In this document: positions 46,663 to 57,511 of the stretch, piece after piece | How the letters are laid out: every line of letters starts with the position of its first letter | How positions within the stretch are numbered: the stretch's first letter is position 1 | Notes under the pieces: generated by a model | What the model was told of the DNA's origin: nothing | Databases searched by the model: none | Seen by the model: only the letters and a program-made list of their open reading frames with translations | Assembly (NCBI GenBank): GCA_004835665.1 | Contig: RBKR01000001.1 | Location: 806,001 to 870,000, forward strand | DNA length: 64,000 nt | From: Phoma sp. XZ068 | Taxonomy: Eukaryota > Ascomycota > Dothideomycetes > Pleosporales > Didymellaceae | Direction: 5' to 3' | Made by a program: the position numbers and the translations under genes

Positions 46663-48431
46663 TTACTGCGCTCCCACAAGCTTCTTTCCCTTCTGTTTAG
46701 ACTCCATTATCTCATCTCTCCACTTCTCAACATCATCGAGCGCTCTTTGTGGATCTTTCTTCCTGATCAACAGATATCCCTGTATTTCGGCCGGTGAGAA
46801 TTTGTCTCCCGGCAATTTCTCCGCAAACTTTCGTGCCATCTCTTCCAGCATCTTGGAATCCGTGATCTTCGAAACTGATCGAGACTTGGCTTTCGGGAGA
46901 CGACCACCAGTGGCTTGCTCCTCTGATGTTGTGCTGTACATGCGCATGAATGTTTCGAAGATCTGATCTCGTGTGGCGAGCGTGAAGGCAACCTGTAGAT
47001 CCACACGTCCAGGCCTGATCAAAGCAGCATCGAGCAGTTCCGGTGTGTTGGTTGTCATGATGAGGACATGACCCTAGGGATGTTATCAGCGCGTGCGTTG
47101 ATCGAATTTTGGTGAGCTTACCTCGTGCGACGCAGCACCGTCAATAACATTAAGCAACGCGCTCAGGCTGATTGTCCCCGAAGAACCTTCTGTCTTTGCC
47201 GGGGCTTTAACAGCATCTTTGCTGGCTTCTGTGCTTGAGTTGCTGTTAGCTGTCACCTCTACAAGTGCTGGTTCTTCTTCGCGTTTAAGACCGGCGCTAT
47301 CAATGTCTTCTAGAAGAACAATGCAACGATCAGGTAGAGAGTCAAAGAGTGTGCACAGCTCAGACTCTGTAAGGTCTTTATCGTTTAATGAGACGCAGTA
47401 GACTTCCAACCCAAAGACACCGGCTAGCGCAAACGAAAGGGAAGTCTTTCCAGTACCGGGAGGGCCATGGAATAAGTACTGTGACAGAAGTCAGCCAAAA
47501 AAAAAACCAATGTCAAGATGTGAATTGGTAAACTTGCCCCTCGTCGGTGCGGGATTCCTCGAGCGGAGTACCATCTGGCAGTGGCAGGGTGCAAATACTC
47601 GTTGATGTCTTCAACAATATCATCTTTCTGCTGTTGGTCGAGAGACACTGTTTGCAGTGGCCGTGATGGCCGGCAAGATTGCCGGCTCCAGTAGCGACCG
47701 CCATTGTTCAGCGCACGGTAGACGCTTGTCATGGCGGTCTCCTGACTCATCTTCCATTGCCTAATATGAAGCAGGAGGTTTTGGATGGGCTGTGTCGTCT
47801 GACCATAGCAGTAGATCTCCAGCGTCTCTCTCAAGTATGACCCGCCGTCATCCTTCACGCTGGTTCGAACAACCTTGAAGTACCGGCCATCATGATGAAA
47901 GTCGTCGCTACCATAGCTAGGCTCATACCTTGGAATTGGCACTTCGTACTTGTATATCCCATGCTCGTCGTGAACATCGTCATCACCTTTTTTATTGCTG
48001 TCATCGTAATCTGTGACTGCTTTCAACTTTCGGCTGGGTTTTTTCGACTTTTGCTCAGATAGCCATGCCTTGACGTAGTCGAAAAGACCGTCATCATCAT
48101 TTATTTGGATAGAAGATGTGTAGTATTCGTCGAAGTAGCCGTGCACCAAGTCATAGAGGTACCACCACGCTGTGTGGCAACCGAAGATAAGAGCCCACCC
48201 GGTTACCTATAGTGAGCAGCGCAAGTCAGTAGAGCCCCGGGCATAGTGGTACTTCAATGGACTCACAAGAACTCCAATGTCGATGCCGAGAAAGCGGAAG
48301 GCGATTTGTGAGATTGTGCTGTATCCGGGAACCACAAGCTCGAGTAGAGTAGAGGGCAGGCTCGCGGCGGTAGCATTCGTCGAGTTTAGCTCGTATTGTA
48401 AACTCTGGAGGCGCGAGAAGTCCATGTTCAT
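46663..48431 (-). CDS. BCS1-like AAA ATPase
   Basis: Four exons: 48431-48267, 48206-47538, 47478-47122 and 47073-46663, 533 aa. The second intron has GC-AG ends (GCAAGT donor), the others GT-AG. A membrane segment lies near residues 45-75 (FRFLGIDIGVLVTGWALIFGCHTAWWYLYDL). A BCS1-type N-terminal domain follows. The AAA module begins at RGIPHRRGYLF; Walker A is HGPPGTGKT (282-290), Walker B CIVLLEDID, then the NVIDG block and the sensor MTTNTPELLDAALIRPGRVD. Between Walker B and NVIDG a ~40-residue Ser/Ala/Thr-rich insert is present. BCS1 itself inserts the Rieske protein into respiratory complex III; many fungi carry extra BCS1-like paralogues with unknown targets. This is probably such a paralogue, in the mitochondrial inner membrane by analogy. 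Confidence 0.88.
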
Positions 48432-49204
48432 CGTAAGTCTGGGAAACGACTGTATCTGCGATTTGCTAGATTTTTCGATGGACGAACAAATAGCAACTTA
48501 AGTATGAGTTTAGGGGCAAGTTTGCTGTGGATTCAATGTTTCCAGGCAGCAATTGCCAGTGAGTCAGAACGATGATCAATGGCAGGGTGAAGCCCTTTTC
48601 ACCGTTGTCTTCGGTGAGGCTGAATGTTCTTTTGCAAGTCGATGACAGCGCTAATTGTCACTCCGGTCTAGCGCAAGGCCGTGACAGCAGAAAAGGCCGT
48701 AAAAAGTGTGGCAGTGCAGACATTCAACCAATCGCAAGCGCGGCGGTGGCAGGATACTTGCGCTTATTAAGGTCGCAAGGGCGCTGCATGATCTGCTGTC
48801 ATGCACTAATCGTACTGGTGCGTTGTCGTTGGGAGCTGGATGTTGCCCGTTACTCAGGTTGTATCGGTGTAAGGGTTCGGGTGGGGCGTGAATTAGCGCC
48901 CGCGGTCAGATACACCTGCTCGTGGGCGCGTCGCACGTTCGCCTTCCACCTCACGTCGCATGCTGTCTGATGGCATTTCTTACATCGCATCGTCTATGTC
49001 GTCGCTATAGTGTTTACATCTTCATACCCTGTACGCGCGAGATCATCCGCGTAGTCAGAAGTCCCGCGTGCATGCCAGTGATGACTACCCAGGTTTTTTA
49101 GCTCTAGACACGCAAGACTTGCGTTCGTCACTTCCACAACATTCATTTCATGCCAGATGCAATCACGGAGTCCGATTCCTTTACGAATAAGAAATATCAG
49201 ATAT
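48432..49204. other. Intergenic stretch
   Basis: The upstream region of the BCS1-like gene and the 3' flank of the APH gene. A 132-codon open frame at 48572-48970 (+) has an ATG but no recognised family and is Cys/Arg-rich in a way expected of non-coding sequence. Confidence 0.5.
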
Positions 49205-50167
49205 CTACCATGCCCATGAATCGACCGTAAGAGGAACCAGCGCTTTCTCACTCTCCAGTTCCACCGCATAATTTTCTCCGCCTAGTCTCCACACCAACTC
49301 ATTCCACCAAAAGTCCCTTGGGCCAAATCTTAACGGTGTAGTAAACTCCCAATAATCCGGATACCAGCCTGCAGACTCCCAGTCTAGAAACGCCGAAATG
49401 TGGCCATCTAAAACCATAACGTTATGATGCTTGAGATCGCCGTGAGTAAAGACGATTGTGTGCCGCATTTTTTGCAGTCTTTCAGCGATCTCCACTGTCT
49501 CTTCAAACTTTTTCCGAGTTTCGAAGCTGTGGCCGGAGATGGAACTGAAGAGTTGATCGTTGAATTCCGATTCCGATTTACACGGTCCGACCGCATGACC
49601 GGTGATGCGCACGCTCCTGACCGCCGTACCTAGCACTGAACAGATATGATCCTTACCCCACGGGTTAGACCATGTCCGCATGACTTGTAGGATACACTGC
49701 AGTTCTGCGAAAATACTCTCCCGCTCGTCATCGGTCATTCTCTCGTAGATCTCATGGTCGCCCAGATCTTTTCCTGGTATGCGGGTCATAAGTATTGACA
49801 GTGGTGCATGAGGTGTATCGGGATGATCGCCGTATGAGATAATCTTTGGCACTGGAAAACCCGCAGACCGCGCTATCAGGCTTGCCGCTACTTCTTCAAG
49901 CCGTGTGCCGTCTGACCATTTTAACACCAGTCCAAACGGAAGGGCCGCAATCTGATTGTCAAATGGAATCCCACACCAATGGCAGTAGTAATTCGAGAAG
50001 GAACGAAGGTAGCTGTGAAATAACCCAAAAATTCGACGAACACTTGGTTGGAAAAGCCGCGGCGTTGGTGGAATTGATGATGCTAAATCAACGGATCCGA
50101 GGACTTGATGAGGCCAGGTAAAGGTAGGTAAGAGAATTCTAGGTACAAGATACCTAAACCAATCCAT
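49205..50167 (-). CDS. Aminoglycoside phosphotransferase (APH)-family protein
   Basis: A single exon of 320 codons from the ATG at 50167 (MDWFRYLVP); the frame is open further upstream but only from a GTG and without conserved residues. The catalytic loop reads HGDLKHHNVMV (His242, Asp244, Asn249) and the metal-binding loop FLDWESAGW (Asp262), matching the HxDxxxxN and DxE patterns of APH/choline-kinase-like enzymes. Further up, LVLKWSDGTRLEEVAASLIA and the MTRIPGKDLGD block correspond to the N-lobe and hinge. Fungi have large families of such proteins with unknown small-molecule targets; antibiotic resistance is not implied. It is probably cytosolic. Confidence 0.85.
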   Translation of the reverse strand: MDWFRYLVPRILLPTFTWPHQVLGSVDLASSIPPTPRLFQPSVRRIFGLFHSYLRSFSNYYCHWCGIPFDNQIAALPFGLVLKWSDGTRLEEVAASLIARSAGFPVPKIISYGDHPDTPHAPLSILMTRIPGKDLGDHEIYERMTDDERESIFAELQCILQVMRTWSNPWGKDHICSVLGTAVRSVRITGHAVGPCKSESEFNDQLFSSISGHSFETRKKFEETVEIAERLQKMRHTIVFTHGDLKHHNVMVLDGHISAFLDWESAGWYPDYWEFTTPLRFGPRDFWWNELVWRLGGENYAVELESEKALVPLTVDSWAW

Positions 50168-50968
50168 TATGGTGGGTTGTTCAAGGACAAGTGATATATT
50201 CAAAGCGATGGTGCGGCGATTGCGTGGTCCGTCAGAGTGTTGCGGGCGAATATTTGGGCATGGGTGGGTATATTGGATGCGAGACCTGCATGAATTTGTT
50301 CCACTCCTACGATGTCGATGTTTACGTTCCGAACGTCTTTTCGTTTCCTTCACCTCAAGCTCGTCCTTGGCAAGGTCGCGCGTCCCTCTTTGTGTTGAGA
50401 GTTGACAGTAAAATGTCCCAGGCCGGCATGAGCAACGAAACCTCTAACCTGCGTACGACTAGTATTACTGACAGTGTCGAGTTGTGGGCGTGGCGGTCAC
50501 AGCGAGGGTCTTGTGCAAGAAACACGGGGGGACGCAACTCTGTCCCTTCACACCCCGGGGCGCACGAGCCACCATGCCAAGAAACTTAAACCATTATAAC
50601 GAGGCTGTCGACGCAGACGTGGCATTAGCCAGGAATTTAAAACACAGTGACTTTCGCAAGATTATACAGTAAGCAGCCAAGCCAATGGAACAACCTGACT
50701 GACTACATCGACTACATCAGACGAGTTGTCCTCAGAAAATGAAAGGTACTTTGACTATTCCTGCACCGTATCACATCGGAGAGTTTGATCATCGTGGGTG
50801 AAGCAGACTGGATTTGTCCGTCACCAGAATGCAAGCTCAATGCAGCTAAAGTTCATGATTTTAAATTCTAGGTGCCCGTGGGAGAGGAAGACAGCATGCA
50901 TACTGAGAAAAATCGCGAGGTTATCGAAACCATACGGAGGTGGGTTGGCGATACGTAGGAGGCTGGGC
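50168..50968. other. Intergenic stretch
   Basis: Upstream region of the APH gene and the 3' flank of the Zn2Cys6 gene. No gene is supported. Confidence 0.5.
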
Positions 50969-52841
50969 TCATAGAAACCCAAAATCGTAGTCGTTCGTCA
51001 GACTCCACACGTTCGAGTGCTCGGTTGTGGTCTTAGGACCTACATCCGAGTGCAGTGGTGCAGACGTAGGCTCAGATCCTTCCCAATTACAAACTAAGAG
51101 ATAGCAGCTCGTTGGACTCAGAGCCTGGGCAGTAATGTGCGATATATCCGCCAAAAGCTTTTGCACCTCTGCTCTGGTTGTAGGGCTGAAGCGCACAGTT
51201 GTCGATTCTGAGCAGCTTACAGGCTGTGCAGCAGCGTAAGTCTCATGGCGCTTCACTGTCCTCTGAAATTCTGTGGCAGCGTTGGCAGCTTGATGTGCTG
51301 ACAGCCACTTCGCTGGAAATGCACGCAAGATGGCGACACAATTTTCTAGCTCTACCTTTGCGCTGAAGCTACACGGCTGCAAAACACCAAAGCAGTGCAG
51401 CAGGACTAGGCAGGCAGGAATTAACCTGTTGAGCGTAATGGAGTTCAGCGGTAACTGCCTATTTTCGAGAAGAACATAGTTGTAGCTGAAATATTTCTGG
51501 ATGTATGCGACTAGTTCCGTGGCCGAGTTGTGGGTCGACTGGCTGTTGAATTGGCACGGATAGTACAAAAGAATGAGTAAGTTGTAGTATCGTGCATTGA
51601 GCCAAGCTATCGTGCTGTGAATAGGTATGTTGTCTGCTTCGGGCAGACAGAGCAAGCAGCCAAAGCTATACCAGTCATCAATTGCGGAGCGCAATTGTCT
51701 CGAAACGGCGTTGCGATCTGCACTGGTGGTATTGCTAATCTCGACGTGGTTCTTGATGTGGATTGAGGACAGGAGCCGCTGCTCAAGTTGGCGGAGCTGA
51801 ATGATATGCCGATTGAGTTGCAAGAGAGAGGCATGATCAGTTCTTTCGGATGAGGCAAACTCCTCCACAGTAACTGCTGGCTGAGGGATGTTCATGTTCT
51901 CATCTACAAGCCCTATAGGGTGACCTATGGAAGCTGCTAGCATACGGTCTAGCACAAAAATGCTCCAGAATAAGCGGTGCTCAAGCTCTTGTTCGCGTGG
52001 GCTCATTACGTTTGAGGAAGTACATGTACATGTACGGGAAAGACCAAGGGTGATTGCCTGTCGGGTAAGGATGCCTACAATGGACCAGGTAGAGACGCCT
52101 TCGGAGTCGAAAAGAGAGTACAGGGATAGTAATGTAAGAATTTGGAGGCCTTTGACGTTTGGAGATAGCAGACATCCACCAAGGATACGTGCATAAGGTA
52201 CAACCATTTTGGGTCGATCATAAAGACTGGTTTTTCCAGCACGCTCTAGGGTAGTACATCCAATTGAGAGGACAAGACCCAGGATCTAGATCACATCAAC
52301 GACTGCTTAGCAGTCGGCCAGGTGCACTTACAATAGAGTCCGGGTTGTCTGTCCACTCATTCAGATTCGCAGTCGCTTTTGCTTTACTTAGTATCTCTTG
52401 TCGGTCAAGGAACGGATATGCTCGGTGAACATGGCGGAAGTACGCATGCACGTAGGGAAGGTATGTGCCATCAAAGGTATTTGCAATGGTTTGGTTATGT
52501 GCTGAGCTGTCGAAATTTTCAGGACTTGGAAGTCGCATCCCAAGCGGAGACGTTACAGTTTCAGAGCTCACTGAGGCAGGTTCGTTGCCTAATCTGTCAT
52601 CTGTTGAGGCTGAGAGCGCTGTTGCTGTGACTGCCGTTAAACTAAGGCTACAGGCGTGCCCACTAGAGACGCATAATTCGCATTCTGGTGGTACCTTGCT
52701 GCATCTTTTCTTCAGTCGACGGCATCGATTACACGATCTTGTATTGCACTGGGCATTGAGGTGATGCTCAACGTTGGTTCTGTCGATTAGGTTCGTTGTT
52801 ACTGCCTTCGCAATACGAAATCTGTTGATGTGGGATTTCAT
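50969..52841 (-). CDS. Zn2Cys6 transcription factor
   Basis: Two exons, 52841-52332 and 52285-50969, 608 aa; the 46-base intron (GTAAGT to CTAG) joins NPDSI to ILGLVLSIG. The DNA-binding motif is Cys37-x2-Cys40-x6-Cys47-x6-Cys54-x2-Cys57-x6-Cys64 (SCNRCRRLKKRC and PPECELC). The middle homology region (Fungal_trans) includes YFRHVHRAYPFLDR and LSRTCTCTSSNVMSPREQELEHRLFWSIFVLDRML. The start is the ATG at 52841 (MKSHINRFRI); an upstream codon is GTG. It is a nuclear activator or repressor. The divergent neighbour is a secreted beta-galactosidase starting 1.04 kb away, so it may regulate galactoside use; that is inferred from position only. Confidence 0.9.
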
Positions 52842-53883
52842 GGTGACGTCATCACACACGACAGATGGAAGGCGCTCCTGTGAGAATGAGATATCTGATC
52901 GACGCGACGAGATGCAACTTGGAGTACCAACCTTACCCAGGGTTTCTTCTTACTCCGCCACGATGGGCTTTCGCCTGTGAGAAAGCGCAGCATGCGAAGC
53001 GAATGCTCACGTGCAATCGCGCCATTCTGACGCCCACTTTCCTCATCCACTCAGCCATGCGACGTTCGCTCTTCAATATGAGTTGCCCGCCATGCAGCCG
53101 ACCAAAACTTCTCTTGTTGGACTGCGATCTTTACAATGCTGACAGCAAACGTACGAACTCCTCCGTTGCCAGGTATTAAGGAGAGAGAGAGTACGCGATT
53201 GGAGAAGCACCAAGTCGTGCTGGCGATGCACAAACATATCTACTAGCTTTTGATTTCTGCAAGAGGGTCAACTTCGATAAAATGGGCGTACCAACCGATC
53301 CAGACGTTGAAATTTGTATCGGTAATTATGGTTTTGCGGTAGGCAATCATTCAACTATCATGCTCTTTGGTTATAAGATCGAGTCAGTCTGCTCTTCTTC
53401 AAACCGCCGACATCCTAATACAAAGCTACTAACCGCAGTATCCCAAGTACTACACATCCCATTATCGGCTGCAAAGCCGAAGCGAGCATAACAACCGCTC
53501 GGAAAAGATGCGAACCATGATACCACGCCAAGGCCGCCACCCCGCACTGTACATGGGCGGGGAAGGCTTGTCGCATCCACTCTTTTCCTCTTTTGACGTC
53601 CAGTGTCTCGGCAACGACTCTCACGGGCATCGGGTAAATGAGTAGTCAGGTACATGCTATGCGTGAGTTTTTCCGACTGCCAACTTTCAGGCGATTCCTC
53701 GATGCTATTTATCCCGATCCTATGCACAGGCGCAGATCATGGCGTCGTTTAGGAAGTGCAGCCGTGAGCAAAGGTCTGGTCATCTTGTTATAATCCAGCA
53801 CGTCTCCTGTAAGGTACGCGTTGGAAAGGAGTCCGTCACCCTGGCCTTGTGAGCCATAGCTAATCCATTATCCACACTTCGTA
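52842..53883. promoter_or_regulatory. Shared divergent promoter region
   Basis: This 1.04 kb region separates the divergent starts of the Zn2Cys6 factor and the beta-galactosidase. It has a candidate inverted CGG-N8-CCG pair at 53466-53479, the type of site bound by dimeric Zn2Cys6 proteins, about 405 bases before the beta-galactosidase ATG. Such a pair may occur by chance. Confidence 0.35.
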
Positions 53884-56572
53884 ATGTCGTTCTTGTCTCG
53901 TTGTGGGACGGTGCTAATAGGGCTACTGATGGCATCTAACATTCACTCATCAGATGCAGCCACCACAAAATTACCCCGCGCAGATTCTGGAGGGCGAGAG
54001 CGCATCAGTCTTAACGCAGGCTGGCGCTTCCAGCGTTTTGTCGACAACCCAGATGGCCTGTCCTACGATATACTAAAGCCGTGGATCCTTCCTGCAGCAA
54101 ACGACTACCTTAGCGGAAAGAAGTATGAGCGACCTTCTGAAGCAGGGCCGGGAAGCAATATCACCTATGTGCAATCAGAATTCGATGATGCTGCTTGGGA
54201 GGCAGTCAATCTTCCTCACGATTGGGCAGCAAGTGGAAATTTTGACTTTTCGCCGGATGTCGAAGGTGGCACTGGTCGCTTGCCCATCAACGGTATTGGA
54301 TGGTATCGACGCTCGCTGCCTTTTGATGAAGGAGCCATTCAATCTGGAAAATCAATCTTCTTCGACGTCGATGGCGCCATGGCATACGCCACTGTGTGGC
54401 TTAACGGCCACTTAGTTGGAGGATGGCCGTATCCGTACAACTCTTTTCGCCTTGACCTCACTCCATATGCCAAGGCGGGCGACAATATTCTCGCAATCAG
54501 AGTCGACAACGCGCCAGAATCTGCAAGATGGTACCCTGGAGCGGGCATCTACCGCAATACTTGGCTAGTGACTGCCAATACCATTCACGTCGGCTACCAC
54601 GGCAGCTACATCACGACTCCTACTGTGTCTGCAGAGCAGGCTTCCATCAACTTGAGGATTGAGGTTGAGAACAAAGGAAATGCAACTCAGACTGTGCAGG
54701 TCACCACAGAGATTTTCGAGCTCAATTCTGCGTCAAGGAAATCCTCCGGTGATGCAGTAGCGAAAATATCTCCAGCAACGGTCAGCATCTCGGGAGGTTC
54801 GAAGCAGTCCGTCAACGGCTCCACTACCGTTGCAAGCCCTAAGCTTTGGGGTCCAGCGCCCAAACAAAAACCAAACGAATATGTCGCGATTACTACAATT
54901 TCTAGCAACGGCACTACGCTAGATACATACGAAACCCTGTTTGGCATCCGAACTATCACGTATGATCCTAATAAAGGTATCTTAATCAACGGGGAGCATG
55001 TACCAGTCTACGGATCCTGCAACCACCACGACCTTGGATCTCTAGGCGCAGCCTTCAACTACCGAGCTGCCGAGCGTCAGATCGAGATGTTGCAAGAAAT
55101 GGGGAACAATGCTCTGCGGACTTCCCACAACCCTCCCGCACCGGAGTGGCTCGATCTCGCCGACCGTTTGGGCCTCATGGTTATGGATGAGATATTTGAT
55201 ACATGGAACTACGCTAAAGTCAAGAATGACTTCCACTTGATCTTCCCTGAATGGTCAGAGGCTGATTTACGCTCATTTATCCGCCGCGATCGCAATCATC
55301 CTTCTATCATTTCATGGAGCATTGGTAACGAGCTTGCTGAACAGTCTAACGCTGAGGGCACTGCTACTGCCAAGAGACTGCAAGACATCGTGCATGAGGA
55401 AGACCCTACGAAGCATGTCACTGTTGGCATGAACAATGCTGGCCCAAACACGGGTCTAGCTGCGGAAATCGACATCATTGGGCTAAACTATCAGGGCGAG
55501 GGTAAAGGAAACGCCAACTCTGGGTCGTTTGCTAGCTTCCACAGCAAGTTCCCGAACAAGATGATCTGGAGTACGGAGTCTGCTTCAACGATTAGCTCAC
55601 GTGGCGTGTACCTGTTTCCAGTCACTCCAAACAAGAGTGCCGTTGTCGGTGGAGGCTCCGGTCAAGGTGGCGATCCAGTCAACCACCACGTTAGTGCGTA
55701 CGAGCTCTATGCTCCTTCGTGGGCTGCCTCGCCGGACAAGGTCTTCGAACAACAAGACCGTAATCCATACGTTGCTGGAGAGTTTGTCTGGACTGGGTGG
55801 GATTATATTGGCGAGCCAACACCCTACGATAACTCCAGCCGTAGTTCATACTTTGGTATCATTGGTATGTGTACCCATTTGCTCTATTTGTGATGAGACG
55901 CATACTAACTAAGCTGAAGATCTTGCGGGTTTCAAAAAGGACCGTTTCTACCTGTACCAAGCGCGCTGGCGCCCTGACTATCCTCAAGTTCATATTCTTC
56001 CACACTGGACTTGGCCAGATCGCGAGGGTCAGATCACTCCCGTGCACGTGTTTACTTCTGGCGATGAGGCCGAGTTGTTCATCAACGGAAAATCTGCTGG
56101 TCGTCAAAAGCGCGGCCAGTACGATTACCGCCTGCGCTGGGATAATGTAACTTACACGCCAGGCGAAGTCAGCGTGAAGGCATGGAAGAATGGTGAGGAG
56201 TGGGCGAATGCTTCTCATCGAACAGTCGGCGCTGCTACTGCTCTCAACGTAACTGCAGATCGAACCACCATCGACGGTGATGGCAAGGATTTGTCTTTCA
56301 TTACCGTTGCTGTCGTCGATGGGAACGGCGATACTGTTCCTCAGGCCAATAATGAGATCACATTCTCGATCGCATCCGGACCAGGCGAGATCGTGACGAC
56401 TGACAACGGGGATCCTAGGGATGGCACACCGTTTCCCTCAAAGAGTCGCAAGGCATTCAGTGGTCTCGCTCTTGCAATTGTAAGGGCTGAGCCAGGTTCA
56501 AGTGGAGATATCGTTATTGAGGCAAAGGCAGATGGTCTTACTACTGGTAAAATAGTAGTTACAGCCGCATAG
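53884..56572 (+). CDS. Secreted beta-galactosidase, glycoside hydrolase family 2
   Basis: Two exons, 53884-55864 and 55920-56572, 877 aa; the 55-base intron (GTATGT to TGAAG) carries a TACTAAC branch site. A signal peptide spans about residues 1-25. The GH2 modules run in order: sugar-binding domain (NLPHDWAASGNFD, GIGWYRR), Ig-like domain, TIM barrel (GSCNHHDLGSLG, ALRTSHNPPAPEWLDLAD), then C-terminal domains DUF4982-like and Ig-like. Acid/base is Glu483 in SIGNELAEQ; the nucleophile is probably Glu565 in IWSTESAS. The enzyme removes terminal beta-galactosyl or related residues from plant oligosaccharides outside the cell. It is divergent from the Zn2Cys6 regulator, which could control it. 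Confidence 0.93.
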
Positions 56573-56891
56573 CAGTAATCACTACAATATTCGGTTATTC
56601 GCCCCATAGTCAGAGATTAATAGTAGTTTTTTACTTATTCAATGTATCCAGGGTTGACTACGTGTCACTTTAGACTCAGACAGCGTTCATAGTGTGACAT
56701 TGTTCATAGGCATCCCGCTTCAGCTGTGTTATCAACTTAGGTAACTTCAACTTTCGTCACTTCCGTCATTGAACAGATCAGATTCCAAGGTATGTGGCAT
56801 TGATTCTGCCTCGGCGACCGGCATACGTCAAATGAGGTAATATGGGTACCTAGTTTTGGTTCACTAGAAATGACTCCGAGACTGAGAGCAC
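56573..56891. other. Short intergenic stretch
   Basis: No recognisable kinase N-lobe or other coding sequence is present here, which matters for the fragment that follows. Confidence 0.5.
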
Positions 56892-57167
56892 TTGGCCGTG
56901 GTTATTGAACGCCAAATATCGTACTTTGCCGATGGAGACGGACGGAGCGCGTTCCTGAATCACCTTGGCGACAATCCTCGGTTTCCCATCCGCGAAGTGA
57001 CTCGAGACTGTTTCAGTAAAGACAACCTGCGCAGATTATTCTCCCTTGGAAAGGGCGCTGATGAAGATTTTAGAGATCTTATTTGTGCTATGACAAACTT
57101 TGATCCGGAGAAAAGGCTTACGGCATACGAAGCATTGGCGCATAAGCGGTTTGCAGGTGTGAGGTAA
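56892..57167 (+). pseudogene. C-terminal fragment of a serine/threonine protein kinase
   Basis: A 91-codon open frame ends in EDFRDLICAMTNFDPEKRLT and AYEALAHKRFAG. This is the subdomain XI region of a eukaryotic kinase (DxxxRLTAxEALxHxxF). The frame opens with TTG after a stop two codons upstream (56883-56885), and no lobe, P-loop, HRD or DFG motif is found before it. It therefore cannot encode a working kinase and looks like a relic of a larger gene, perhaps left by a rearrangement. No splice acceptor that could link it to a distant exon was found. Confidence 0.7.
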
Positions 57168-57511
57168 TTAGCGAGAAAAGTATTGCATGGTACCAATTAT
57201 CCCTTACCATGAACCGCATTTGTGGAATGTTGTTTGGGAAGGTCGCGTTGTAGATGGGCTTTGCAGAATTACGCAAGCCTTGCGTGGTCAGCACTTATGC
57301 AAGGTTGACACATACTTGGAATTTTTCCGGGCAGAGTTGTGTGAGTATTGCATGTAAGTGGTAATGATCCTTGGTGTTTGGAATCGTTGCCGGCCCGACA
57401 TGTTGTTGCCTGAACTTCTTATCGATAAAGGGACGTGTCGCACTTCCTTTGAACAGCACCACCATCGTCTTACTCCTCGCATGCAGTGGACTGCACTGCA
57501 CAATTGGCACG
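57168..57511. other. Intergenic, promoter side of the beta-lactamase-like gene
   Basis: No gene. The frame of the next gene is open upstream to 57371 but without a canonical ATG. Confidence 0.5.

Noticed and set aside
48572..48970. 132-codon open frame
   Set aside because: Starts with ATG but the translation is Cys/Arg-rich with no domain and lies upstream of the BCS1-like gene.
50168..50353. Upstream extension of the APH gene
   Set aside because: It opens with GTG and is Arg/His-rich without any APH-family residues; the ATG at 50167 is adequate.
52020..52035. Palindromic GTACAT repeat
   Set aside because: It lies within the coding exon of the Zn2Cys6 factor and codes for alternating Thr and Cys; coding repetition explains it.
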